A stretch of 64,000 bases of DNA, from the NCBI RefSeq assembly GCF_002814095.1, contig NZ_CP021913.1, positions 1,178,001 to 1,242,000 on the forward strand, given 5' to 3'. Made by a program: the position numbers and the translations under genes. Below the pieces are notes generated by a model that worked only from the letters and a program-made list of their open reading frames with translations, had not been told where the DNA came from and searched no databases. This DNA comes from Sagittula sp. P11. Lineage in GTDB: Bacteria > Pseudomonadota > Alphaproteobacteria > Rhodobacterales > Rhodobacteraceae. Positions 27,915 to 36,028 of this stretch are shown here, in pieces. The number at the start of each line of letters is the position of its first letter. Within the stretch, counting starts at the first letter, position 1.

Positions 27915-30105
27915 GCGCCGCGACACCCGCACCGGCCCCGCCGCGCTCGAGGTGCGCGGCCTCAACGTCTACTACGGCGCCTCGCACGCGCTGCAGGGCG
28001 TGGACCTGAGGCTGGAAAGCGGCGTGCTCTCGGTCGTGGGCCGCAACGGCATGGGCAAGACGACGCTCTGCAAGGCGATCATGGGGCTTGTTCCCGCCGC
28101 GTCGGGCGCCGTCAGTTTCGGCGGGCAGTCCCTGCTGGGCCGCTCCCCCGCCGAGATCGCGCGCATGGGCATCGGCTACGTGCCGCAGGGCCGCCGCCTG
28201 TGGCGGTCGCTCACCGTCGACGAACACCTGAAGATGGTGGAGAAGAATGGCGGCGCCTGGAGCTCGGAGCGCATCTATTCCACCTTCCCCCGGCTGGCCG
28301 AACGGCGGCGCAACGGCGGCGCGCAACTGTCCGGCGGCGAACAGCAGATGCTGGCCATCGCCCGCGCGCTTCTGGCCAACCCGCGCCTCCTCATCATGGA
28401 CGAACCGACCGAGGGCCTCGCCCCGGTCATCGTCTCGCAGGTCGAGTCGATGCTGCTGCAACTCGCCTCCGAGGGCGAGATGGACGTGCTGGTGATCGAG
28501 CAGAACATCGGCGTCGCCTGCGCCGTGGCCGACCGCGTGGCGATCATGGTCAACGGCCGCATCAACCGCATGGTGCCCGCCCGCGAACTGGCCGCCGACC
28601 GCGACCTGCAGCAGCGGATGCTGGGTGTCGGGCGCCACGCCCATGACGACACGCCCGAACCGCAGCCCGACGCCAGCGCCGAGGCGACACCGAAGGGCCA
28701 GCCGACGGGCCCCCGCTCCGTCAGGATCTACCTGTCGAACCCCAAGACGCCGACCCGCTGGTCGCAGCCCGTCCCGGTGCCGCAGATCGAACGCGCCGCC
28801 CGGGTCGTCACCACCGGCCAGCCCACCACCAGCGGGGTGGAGACGGCGCTGCGGCCGCTCTCCCCCTCGGGCGAGCAGGTGGTGCTGGTGGCGGGCACGC
28901 TCGACACCAAGGGGGCGGAACTGCGCTACATGCGCGACCAGATCCGCGCCGCCGGGCTGCCGGTGCGCATGGTCGACCTTTCGACCAGCGGCAGGCATTC
29001 CGGGGCAGAGATCCCCGCCCACCAGGTTGCCGCCTTCCATCCGCGCGGTGCGGCGGGCGTCTTCACCGACGACCGCGGACAGTCCGTCGCAGGCATGACC
29101 GAAGCGTTCCGCCGCTGGATGTCCCGGCAGGACGGCGTCCTCGGCATCCTCTCGGCAGGCGGCTCCGGCGGCACGGCCATCGTCGCCCCGGCGATGCGCG
29201 CCCTGCCCGTCGGCGTGCCGAAGCTGATCGTCTCCACCGTGGCCTCGGGCGAGGTGGCGAAGTACGTGGGCCCCTCCGACATCACCATGATGCACTCCGT
29301 CGCCGACGTGCAGGGCCTGAACGCCATCACCGAAGAGGTGCTGTCGAACGCCGCGCAGGCGATGGTCGGCATGGTGAAGGCCCGCAAGGCCGCGCCCGCC
29401 CGCACCTCGGCCAAACCCGCCATCGGCCTGACGATGTTCGGCGTAACCACGCCCGCGGTGCAGCAGATCGCGAAGGCGCTGGACGAAACCTTCGACTGCC
29501 TCGTCTTCCACGCCACCGGCATCGGCGGGCAGGCCATGGAGAAGCTGATCGACTCCGGCAAGATCGAAGGCGTCATCGACCTGACCACGACCGAGGTCTG
29601 CGACATGATGTTCGGCGGCGTCTTCCCCGCGACGGAGGATCGCTTCGGCGCGATGATCCGGCGGCGGATGCCCTACGTCGGCTCGGTCGGCGCGCTCGAC
29701 ATGGTGAACTTCGGCGCGCCCGACACCGTCCCCGAGAAGTACCGGGGCCGCACCTTCTACGAACACAACCCGCAGGTCACGCTGATGCGGACCACGCCCG
29801 AGGAATGCGCCAGGATGGGCCGCTGGATCGGCGCCCGCCTGAACGAGATGGAGGCGCCGGTGCGCTTCTTCCTGCCCGAAGGCGGCGTCTCGGCGCTCGA
29901 CGCGCGCGGCCAGCCCTTCGACGATCCGGCGGCGCGGCACGCGCTGTTCACCGCGCTGGAGGACACGGTCCGCCAGACCTCCACCCGCCGCCTGATCCGG
30001 CGGCCCGAGAACATCAACGACCCCGGGTTCGCCGCAGCCGTCGTCACCGCCTTCCGCGAGTTCCACGACGGCCGGCCCCCGACCCGCAAGGAGGCGCGCA
30101 GATGA
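27907..30105 (+). CDS. LivF-type ATPase fused to a Tm-1-like (UPF0261) domain
   Basis: 732 residues. Residues 1 to about 245 are a LivF/UrtE-type ABC ATPase (Walker [10 protein letters not shown], signature LSGGEQQ, Walker [22 protein letters not shown]). A proline-rich linker of about 75 residues follows. Residues 323-732 are a complete UPF0261/Tm-1-like domain ([92 protein letters not shown]). In plants Tm-1 binds tobamovirus replication proteins; the bacterial function is unknown, but the domain is usually encoded beside the TIM-barrel protein that follows here. The fusion ties this pair physically to the transporter. Confidence 0.88.
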   Translation: MSERRDTRTGPAALEVRGLNVYYGASHALQGVDLRLESGVLSVVGRNGMGKTTLCKAIMGLVPAASGAVSFGGQSLLGRSPAEIARMGIGYVPQGRRLWRSLTVDEHLKMVEKNGGAWSSERIYSTFPRLAERRRNGGAQLSGGEQQMLAIARALLANPRLLIMDEPTEGLAPVIVSQVESMLLQLASEGEMDVLVIEQNIGVACAVADRVAIMVNGRINRMVPARELAADRDLQQRMLGVGRHAHDDTPEPQPDASAEATPKGQPTGPRSVRIYLSNPKTPTRWSQPVPVPQIERAARVVTTGQPTTSGVETALRPLSPSGEQVVLVAGTLDTKGAELRYMRDQIRAAGLPVRMVDLSTSGRHSGAEIPAHQVAAFHPRGAAGVFTDDRGQSVAGMTEAFRRWMSRQDGVLGILSAGGSGGTAIVAPAMRALPVGVPKLIVSTVASGEVAKYVGPSDITMMHSVADVQGLNAITEEVLSNAAQAMVGMVKARKAAPARTSAKPAIGLTMFGVTTPAVQQIAKALDETFDCLVFHATGIGGQAMEKLIDSGKIEGVIDLTTTEVCDMMFGGVFPATEDRFGAMIRRRMPYVGSVGALDMVNFGAPDTVPEKYRGRTFYEHNPQVTLMRTTPEECARMGRWIGARLNEMEAPVRFFLPEGGVSALDARGQPFDDPAARHALFTALEDTVRQTSTRRLIRRPENINDPGFAAAVVTAFREFHDGRPPTRKEARR

Positions 30106-30929
30106 TCGACCGACAGACCATCCTCTCGAAGTTCCGCGACATGGTCGCGCGGGGCGAACCCATCGTCGGCGGCGGCGCGGGCACCGGGCTTTCGGCCAAG
30201 TGCGAGGAAGCGGGCGGCATCGACCTGATCGTGATCTACAACTCCGGCCGCTACCGCATGGCCGGGCGCGGCAGCCTCGCCGGGCTGATGCCCTACGGCG
30301 ACGCCAACGCCATCGTGGTCGAGATGGCCTCCGAGGTGCTTCCGGTGGTGAAGCACACCCCGGTCCTGGCGGGCGTCTGCGCCACCGACCCCTTCCGCCT
30401 GATGGACAGGTTCCTGGACGAACTGAAGCGGATCGGCTTTGCCGGGGTTCAGAACTTCCCCACCGTGGGACTGATCGACGGCACCTTCCGCGCCAACCTC
30501 GAAGAGACGGGCATGGGCTACGGGCTGGAGGTCGACATGATCGCGAAGGCCCGGGAAAAGGACCTGCTGACAACGCCTTACGTCTTCGACGAGGACAGCG
30601 CCGCCGCCATGGCCGGGGCCGGTGCGGACATCGTCGTCTGCCACCTCGGCCTGACCACGGGCGGCTCCATCGGGGCAGAGACGGCGCTGACGCTGAACGA
30701 CTGCCCGGCGCTGGTGGACGCATGGGCCGAGGCCGCGCTGAAGGTCAATCCGGACGCCATCGTCCTGGTCCACGGCGGCCCGGTGGCGATGCCGGACGAT
30801 GCCGAATTCATTCTGAAGAACACGTCGAACTGCCACGGGTTCTACGGCGCCTCCTCGATGGAGCGCCTGCCGACCGAAGTGGCGCTGACGGATCAAACGC
30901 GCGCTTTCAAGGCCATCAAGGGCCGGTAA
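30102..30929 (+). CDS. TIM-barrel protein of the PEP-hydrolase-like / Tm-1-partner family
   Basis: 275-residue soluble protein, probable TIM barrel related to the phosphoenolpyruvate mutase/hydrolase superfamily (the predicted TIM-barrel signal-transduction family). Conserved pieces: [100 protein letters not shown] and [14 protein letters not shown]. Family members occur next to UPF0261 genes, and the Tm-1-like domain is the end of the preceding protein; the genes overlap by four bases (ATGA), so the two products very likely act together, perhaps as C-C or C-P bond-cleaving enzymes. Reaction not established. Confidence 0.82.
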   Translation: MIDRQTILSKFRDMVARGEPIVGGGAGTGLSAKCEEAGGIDLIVIYNSGRYRMAGRGSLAGLMPYGDANAIVVEMASEVLPVVKHTPVLAGVCATDPFRLMDRFLDELKRIGFAGVQNFPTVGLIDGTFRANLEETGMGYGLEVDMIAKAREKDLLTTPYVFDEDSAAAMAGAGADIVVCHLGLTTGGSIGAETALTLNDCPALVDAWAEAALKVNPDAIVLVHGGPVAMPDDAEFILKNTSNCHGFYGASSMERLPTEVALTDQTRAFKAIKGR

Positions 30930-30952
30930 CGCGCAACGGGGAGGGTTGAGAA

Positions 30953-33868
30953 GTGAGTGGCCAGATAATCGGACAACTGATCCTGTGGCTGATCATCGCC
31001 GTCGTGGTGATCGCGATCATCTACTGGGTGATGCAGTGGCTCTACCGGCGGTCGACAAAGGAAATCGCCTTCGTGCGTACGGGTTTCCTCGGCGAGAAGG
31101 TGGTGATCGACGGCGGCGCCTTCGTCTGGCCGATCGTGCACGACATCACCCCCGTGAACATGAACACCCTGCCGCTCGCGGTGGCGCGCACCCGTGAACA
31201 GGCGCTCATCACCAAGGACCGGATGCGCGTCGATGTCGAGGCCGAATTCTACGTCCGCGTCCGATCCGACAAGAGCTCCGTGTCGAAGGCCGCCGCAACC
31301 CTCGGCCGTCGCACGCTGGAGACGGAGCGCCTGAACGGCCTTCTGGCAGGCAAGTTCGAAAGCGCCCTGCGCGCCGTCGCCGCCGAGATGTCGATGGGCG
31401 AGATGCACGAGAACCGCGGCGCCTACGTCACCCGCGTCCGCGAGCAGGCACAGGAGGATCTGGAGAAGAACGGGCTGGAACTGGAAAGCGTCGCGATCAT
31501 CGACATCGACCAGACCGGCCTCGAATACTTCAACCCGTCCAACCGCTTCGACGCGGAGGGCCTGACCGTCCTGATCCGCGACATCGAGGACCGCCGCAAG
31601 CTGCGCAACGACATCGAGCAGGACTCGATGATCCTGATCCGCACCCGCAATCTGGAGGCCGAGAAGCAGGTGCTGGAGATCGAACGCGCCAGCGAGGAGG
31701 CCCGCCTGAGCCAGGAGCGCGACGTGGAGACCCGCCGCGCCCAGCAACGTGCCCAGATCGCCCGCGAACGCGCCGAACGCGAGACGGAGGCCGAAAGCGC
31801 CCAGATCACCGCGCAGGAGACCATCGAACGCGCCCGCATCGCCAACCAGCGCGCCGTGGCCGAGGCCCGCATCGCCTCCGAACGCGAGATCCGCGCCCGC
31901 GAGATCGCCCGCAAGAAGGAGGACGACGCCGACGAGATCGCCGCGCAGGAAGCCACCGAAACCGCGCGCATCCTGCAGGAACGCGCCGTCCGTCAGGCCC
32001 GCATCCAGAACGAGCAGGAAACCCAGGCCCGCGAGATCGAACGCCAGCGCGCCATCGACGAGGCCGAGATCTCGGCCCGCGAGGTCATCGAACGCGCCCG
32101 CATCGAACAGGAAAAGGCCCTGTCGGAGGCCCGCATCGCCAAGGAGCGCGAGACCCAGTCGCTCGAGATCGAGCGGCAGAAGTCCGTCCGCGACGCGGAG
32201 ATCGCCGCCAACGAGGCCAACGAGAAGCGGCGCATGGCGCAGGACCTCCTGCTGGCCCAGACCCGCATCAAAGGCGAAGAGGACATCCGCCAGCGCGAGA
32301 TCGCCCGCCAGCAGGCGCTGGACGAGGCAGAGATCGCCGCGCGCGAGACCGTCGAACGGCTGCGCATCCTGCAGGACGCCCAGATCAGCGAGGCCCGCAT
32401 CGCCGAGGACCGCCGCATCCGCGAACTGGAGATCGCGCGCAGGCAGGCGGTCGAAGCCGCCGAGATCGCGGCGGACGAGGCCGTCGAGGCCGCCCGCATC
32501 GCCCGCGAAAAGCAGATCGCCGCCACCCGGATCGAGGCCGACGGCGACACCACCACGCGCGAGATCGCCCGCAACCGCACCATCGACGAGGCCCGCGTTG
32601 CCGCCGACGAGGCGGTGGAACAGGCCCGCATCGCGCAGCGCCGCGCACTCGAAGCCGAACGCATCGCCGCCGACCAGGAAGTGCGCGCCCGCGAGATCGA
32701 CAAGGAGCGCGAGCTGGAGAACGCCGAGATCGCCCGCCGCGAGGCCGTCGAGAAAGCCCGCGTCGCCTCGGAACTGGCGCTGGAGCAGGAGCGCATCGCC
32801 AGCCAGAAATCGCGCGAGGTGGCCGACATCGAACGCCGCCGCAACGTCGAGCAGGCCGAGGAACGCCGCGTGATCCAGCTGGCCGACACCAAGGCAGAGC
32901 GCGCCGCCGCCGAGGCCAACGTGCGCGAGGCGGAGGTCATCGCCCGCCGTGCCGTCGAGAAGGCCGAGATCGAGCGCGAGCGCGCGCTCGAGACCGCCCG
33001 CCTCGAACGCCGCCGCGCGCTGGAACAGCTCGAGGTCGCCCGCGTCCAGACCCTGCGCGAGGCCGAGATCGCCAGCCAGGAAGAGGTGGAGCGCGCCCGC
33101 ATCGCCTCCGAACGCGGGCTGGACGAGATCCGCATCGACCACGAGACCGTCCGCCGCCGGCTGGAGGTCGGGCGCGAGCGCGAGGTCGAGACCGCGCAGA
33201 TGGAAAAGGCCATCGCCCTCTACCAGAAGTCGCTGGAGGAAAGCGCCGCGCGGGCCGAGGCCGACGCCGCCCGTGCCCGTGCCGCCGAGGCCGAGGAAAA
33301 GGTCAAGACCGTGCGCGAGACGGAGGCCGCCAACCGCCGCAAGTCCATCGACGTGACCATGGCGGAAAAGGCCGCCGCCGAGGCGAAGCTGATCGCCGAG
33401 GGCGAGAAGGTCCGCAAGGCCGTGGAGGCCGAGGCCCAGAAGCTCATCAACGAGGCCGAGAACGTGCTCACCGACCCGGCGCGCGCCTCGCTCTTCCGTC
33501 GCAAGCTGCTGGAACACGTGGAGGGCATCGTCTCCGCCTCCGTCAAGCCGCTGGAAAAGATCCAGGACATCCGGATCATGCAGCTCGACGGGGTCACGGG
33601 CGGGGGCGGCAACCGCTCCGGCAGCCCCACGGACGAGGTCATCAACTCTGCGCTCCGCTACCGCGTGCAGGCGCCGCTGATCGACTCGCTCCTCGCCGAC
33701 ATCGGGATCGAGGGCGGCGGGCTGGCCAAGCAGGGCGGCCTGATCCGCGAGGCCTCCGACATGAAGCGCATCTCCGACGCGGTGGAGAAATCCGGCGGCT
33801 CAAGCTCGGGCTCGGGCGGCGGCGACGCGCCCGAGGGCGGGAAATCCGACACCGGGGGAAAGAAGTAG
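30953..33868 (+). CDS. Giant flotillin-like SPFH protein with 44-residue tandem repeats
   Basis: 971 residues, nearly twice a usual bacterial flotillin (about 500-550). One membrane helix (about residues 8-30), an SPFH/PHB domain (about 35-190; VRTGFLGEKVVIDGGAFVWPIVHDI), then an uninterrupted Glu/Arg/Ala-rich coiled coil to about residue 860, and a flotillin-like C-terminus (ALRYRVQAPLIDSLLADIG) with a Gly/Ser-rich tail. Residues 273-624 are eight exact-length 44-residue repeats. Flotillins polymerise into membrane scaffolds. The usual partner NfeD is absent; instead it sits inside a transport-oxidation operon. GTG start at 30953 with GGGGAGGG seven bases upstream; no ATG alternative. Confidence 0.88.
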   Translation: MSGQIIGQLILWLIIAVVVIAIIYWVMQWLYRRSTKEIAFVRTGFLGEKVVIDGGAFVWPIVHDITPVNMNTLPLAVARTREQALITKDRMRVDVEAEFYVRVRSDKSSVSKAAATLGRRTLETERLNGLLAGKFESALRAVAAEMSMGEMHENRGAYVTRVREQAQEDLEKNGLELESVAIIDIDQTGLEYFNPSNRFDAEGLTVLIRDIEDRRKLRNDIEQDSMILIRTRNLEAEKQVLEIERASEEARLSQERDVETRRAQQRAQIARERAERETEAESAQITAQETIERARIANQRAVAEARIASEREIRAREIARKKEDDADEIAAQEATETARILQERAVRQARIQNEQETQAREIERQRAIDEAEISAREVIERARIEQEKALSEARIAKERETQSLEIERQKSVRDAEIAANEANEKRRMAQDLLLAQTRIKGEEDIRQREIARQQALDEAEIAARETVERLRILQDAQISEARIAEDRRIRELEIARRQAVEAAEIAADEAVEAARIAREKQIAATRIEADGDTTTREIARNRTIDEARVAADEAVEQARIAQRRALEAERIAADQEVRAREIDKERELENAEIARREAVEKARVASELALEQERIASQKSREVADIERRRNVEQAEERRVIQLADTKAERAAAEANVREAEVIARRAVEKAEIERERALETARLERRRALEQLEVARVQTLREAEIASQEEVERARIASERGLDEIRIDHETVRRRLEVGREREVETAQMEKAIALYQKSLEESAARAEADAARARAAEAEEKVKTVRETEAANRRKSIDVTMAEKAAAEAKLIAEGEKVRKAVEAEAQKLINEAENVLTDPARASLFRRKLLEHVEGIVSASVKPLEKIQDIRIMQLDGVTGGGGNRSGSPTDEVINSALRYRVQAPLIDSLLADIGIEGGGLAKQGGLIREASDMKRISDAVEKSGGSSSGSGGGDAPEGGKSDTGGKK
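31769..32824 (+). repeat. Eight in-frame 132-base tandem repeats in the flotillin-like gene
   Basis: Units begin at 31769, 31901, 32033, 32165, 32297, 32429, 32561 and 32693, each 132 bases (44 codons) with no length variation. Consensus per unit: EIxRxxAxxxAEIAAxEAVE, then xARIxxExALxxARIAxExE, then a four-residue end such as TQAR. 44 is four hendecads of 11, a period typical of straight, untwisted coiled coils. Copies differ at many codons, so they are old or under repair rather than recent duplications. Confidence 0.85.
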
Positions 33869-34306
33869 ATGCCGCGCGTATATATCTCATCGGTCATCGA
33901 CGCCCCCGCCGCCAAGGTCTGGGACAAGGTGCGCGACTTCAACGCCCTGCCCCGCTGGCACCCGCGCATCCGCGACAGCCGGATCGAGAACGGCGAACCT
34001 TCGGACAAGGTGGGCTGCGTGCGGGACTTCCACCTCCAGAACGGCGACCGCATCCGCGAGAAGCTCCTGGGCCTCAGCGACTACGACCTGTTCTGCACCT
34101 ACGCGATCCTCGAAAGCCCGATGCCGCTGACCGACTACGTGGCGACCCTGCGGCTCACGCCGATCACCGACGGCGACCGGACCTTTGCCGAGTGGACGGC
34201 AGAGTTCGACTGCGCCGAGGCGGACGCGGAGGACCTGGTCGACGGCATCGGCACCAACGTCTTCATGGCGGGCTTTGCCGCCCTGCAGCGCAACATGGCG
34301 ACCTGA
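33869..34306 (+). CDS. SRPBCC-family protein 1 (CoxG-like position)
   Basis: 145-residue START/Bet v1-like lipid- or ligand-binding fold: N-terminal strand MPRVYISSVIDAPAAKVWDKVRDF, NALPRWHP, GCVRDFHLQNG, REKLLGLSDYDLFCTYAI, TEWTAEFD-like AEWTAEFDC and a long C-terminal helix. It is a paralogue of the next gene. SRPBCC proteins in carbon monoxide dehydrogenase clusters (CoxG) serve the molybdenum enzyme at the membrane; the position here, just before the molybdenum hydroxylase genes, suggests a comparable role. It starts directly after the flotillin stop (TAG ATG), so coupled translation is expected. Confidence 0.78.
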   Translation: MPRVYISSVIDAPAAKVWDKVRDFNALPRWHPRIRDSRIENGEPSDKVGCVRDFHLQNGDRIREKLLGLSDYDLFCTYAILESPMPLTDYVATLRLTPITDGDRTFAEWTAEFDCAEADAEDLVDGIGTNVFMAGFAALQRNMAT

Positions 34307-34308
34307 CC

Positions 34309-34755
34309 ATGGTACACGTCGTCAAAAGCACCGTCCTCAACGCGCCGGTCGAAGCGGTCTGGGAGGTCCTGCGCGACTTCAACGGCCACGACGAATGGCA
34401 CCCGGCAGTGGCCGACAGCGTGATCGACCGGGGCTATCCTTCGGACAAGGTCGGCTGCGTGCGGCGCTTCCACCTCGCCGACGGATCGGAACTGCGCGAA
34501 CAGCTCCTGACGCTCTCGGACGCGGACATGGCCTTCAGCTACTGCCTCTTGGAAACGCCTGTGCCGCTGCTGAACTACGTGGCGCATGTCCGGCTGGCGC
34601 CGGTCACCGACCGCGACATGACCTTCTGGCACTGGGAAAGCCGCTTCGACACGCCCGCCGGGCGCGAGGCCGAGCTGAAGACCATGGTGGCCGAGAACAT
34701 CTACCAGGGCGGCTTCGACGCGGTCCGGGACTTCATGGGACTGGAGGCAGCATGA
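34309..34755 (+). CDS. SRPBCC-family protein 2, tandem paralogue
   Basis: 148 residues, same fold and many identical stretches as the preceding protein: WHP, PSDKVGCVR, FHL, LSD, LE-P-PL--YVA, and RLAPVTDRDMTFWHWESRF. The pair therefore arose by tandem duplication, and differences in the cavity-lining positions may give a heterodimer or two ligands. Two bases separate it from its paralogue, and its stop overlaps the next start by four bases (ATGA). Role inferred from neighbours: ligand or quinone shuttle or assembly factor for the molybdenum hydroxylase. Confidence 0.78.
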   Translation: MVHVVKSTVLNAPVEAVWEVLRDFNGHDEWHPAVADSVIDRGYPSDKVGCVRRFHLADGSELREQLLTLSDADMAFSYCLLETPVPLLNYVAHVRLAPVTDRDMTFWHWESRFDTPAGREAELKTMVAENIYQGGFDAVRDFMGLEAA

Positions 34756-35552
34756 CGACCGTCGAAACCTACCGCACGATGGAGGAGGCCTCCCGCGCCA
34801 TGGGTGGCGACGCGGCCTACCTCGGCGGCGGCACGCTGGTCATGCGCGCCGTGAACGAGGGCACCGCCCCCGCCCGGCTGGTCCGCGTCACCGATCCCGG
34901 GCTGACGCAGATCCGCGCGTCGGGCGACCGCATCACCATAGGCGCGGGCGTGACCATGGCCGACGTGCTGGCCAGCCGCGACCTCGACTTCCTGCACCCC
35001 GTGGCCCGGCTGATCGGCGGCCCGCAGGTGCGCAACATGGCGACCGTTGCGGGCAACCTCTTTGCCGACCACCCCTACGGCGACTTCGCCACCGCCCTTC
35101 TCGCGCTCGACGCGCAGGTGACGGGCGCGGGGCAGGCCGGCGCCCGCCCGGTGGCCGAGGTGCTGCGCAACCGCGACCGCGCCGGGCTGATCGCCTCGGT
35201 GGAGGTCACCCGCCCCCGCGACCGCCGCGCCTTCGGCTTCCTGAAGGTCAGCCGCGTGAAGCCCAAGGGCGTCTCCGTCCTGTCCATCGCCGCGCACCTG
35301 CCGCGCGAAGGCGGACGCATCCGCAACGCCCGCGTGGTCTTCGGCGCCATGGGACCGGCCCCGCTGCGCTCCGCCGGGGCAGAGCGCGCGCTCGAAGGCC
35401 ACGCCATCGACGCGCGCAGCATCGCCGATGCCGCCACCGCCGCGACCGAGGGGCTGGACCCGCCGACCGACCAGATCGCCTCCGGCTGGTACCGCCGAGA
35501 GGTCGCCGGCGTGCATCTCAAACGCCTCCTGACAGAGATGGAGCAGCGCTGA
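34752..35552 (+). CDS. Molybdenum hydroxylase FAD-binding subunit (CoxM/XdhB-like)
   Basis: 266-residue medium subunit of a xanthine dehydrogenase-family enzyme. FAD-binding features: AAYLGGGTLVMRAVNEG, RITIGAGVTMADVLAS, and PVARLIGGPQVRNMATVAGNLFADHPYGDF, the variant of the GGNLANASPAAD-type loop. It passes electrons from the 2Fe-2S clusters to an acceptor. GTLVMRAVNEG is a little different from the common GGTDLLV motif. Stop and next start overlap by one base (TGATG). Confidence 0.88.
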   Translation: MTTVETYRTMEEASRAMGGDAAYLGGGTLVMRAVNEGTAPARLVRVTDPGLTQIRASGDRITIGAGVTMADVLASRDLDFLHPVARLIGGPQVRNMATVAGNLFADHPYGDFATALLALDAQVTGAGQAGARPVAEVLRNRDRAGLIASVEVTRPRDRRAFGFLKVSRVKPKGVSVLSIAAHLPREGGRIRNARVVFGAMGPAPLRSAGAERALEGHAIDARSIADAATAATEGLDPPTDQIASGWYRREVAGVHLKRLLTEMEQR

Positions 35553-36028
35553 TGGCCAGGACACCCGTCACCTTCACCCTGAACGGCACCTCCCGCTCGG
35601 CCTTTGCCGGAGAGGGCCAGAACCTTCTGGACTTCCTGCGCCGCGACGTGGGCGACATGACGCCCAAGTTCGGCTGCGGTCAGGGCACCTGCGGCGCCTG
35701 CACCGTGACGATAGACGGCAAGACGCAGCTTTCCTGCCTCGTGCTGGCCGAGGCCGTCGACGGGCGCGAGGTCAGGACCGCCGCGGGGCTGGCCGATGGC
35801 GTGACGCTCGACCCGCTGCAGCAGTCCTTCATGGACCATTTCGCGGCGCAATGCGGCTACTGCACGCCGGGAATGCTGGTCTCCGCCCGTGCGCTGCTGG
35901 ACCGCAACCCGCGCCCCAGCCGCGACGAGGTGATCGAGGCGATCTCGGGCAACCTCTGCCGCTGCACCGGGTACGAACCGATCATCACCGCGATCCTCGC
36001 CGTCGCCGAAGGGAGGGCCCGGGCATGA
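35552..36028 (+). CDS. Molybdenum hydroxylase 2Fe-2S subunit (CoxS-like)
   Basis: 158-residue small subunit with two [2Fe-2S] clusters. Plant-ferredoxin-type site CGQGTCGACTV plus a further Cys (LSCLV) in the N-terminal half; the helical C-terminal domain has CGYCTPGML and CRCTGYEPI. These are complete and canonical. It carries electrons from the molybdenum centre to FAD. Order medium-small-large is that of CO dehydrogenase-type operons. It overlaps the next gene by four bases. Confidence 0.93.
   Translation: MARTPVTFTLNGTSRSAFAGEGQNLLDFLRRDVGDMTPKFGCGQGTCGACTVTIDGKTQLSCLVLAEAVDGREVRTAAGLADGVTLDPLQQSFMDHFAAQCGYCTPGMLVSARALLDRNPRPSRDEVIEAISGNLCRCTGYEPIITAILAVAEGRARA

Noticed and set aside
31769-32824. 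CRISPR array or DNA satellite
   Set aside because: The 132-base periodicity is in frame, encodes a conserved coiled coil and has no unique spacers.
30893-33517. 874-residue minus-strand open frame opposite the flotillin-like gene
   Set aside because: It mirrors the repeat region of the real gene: high third-position G+C and repeated codons keep the opposite frame open. No ribosome site and a low-complexity product.
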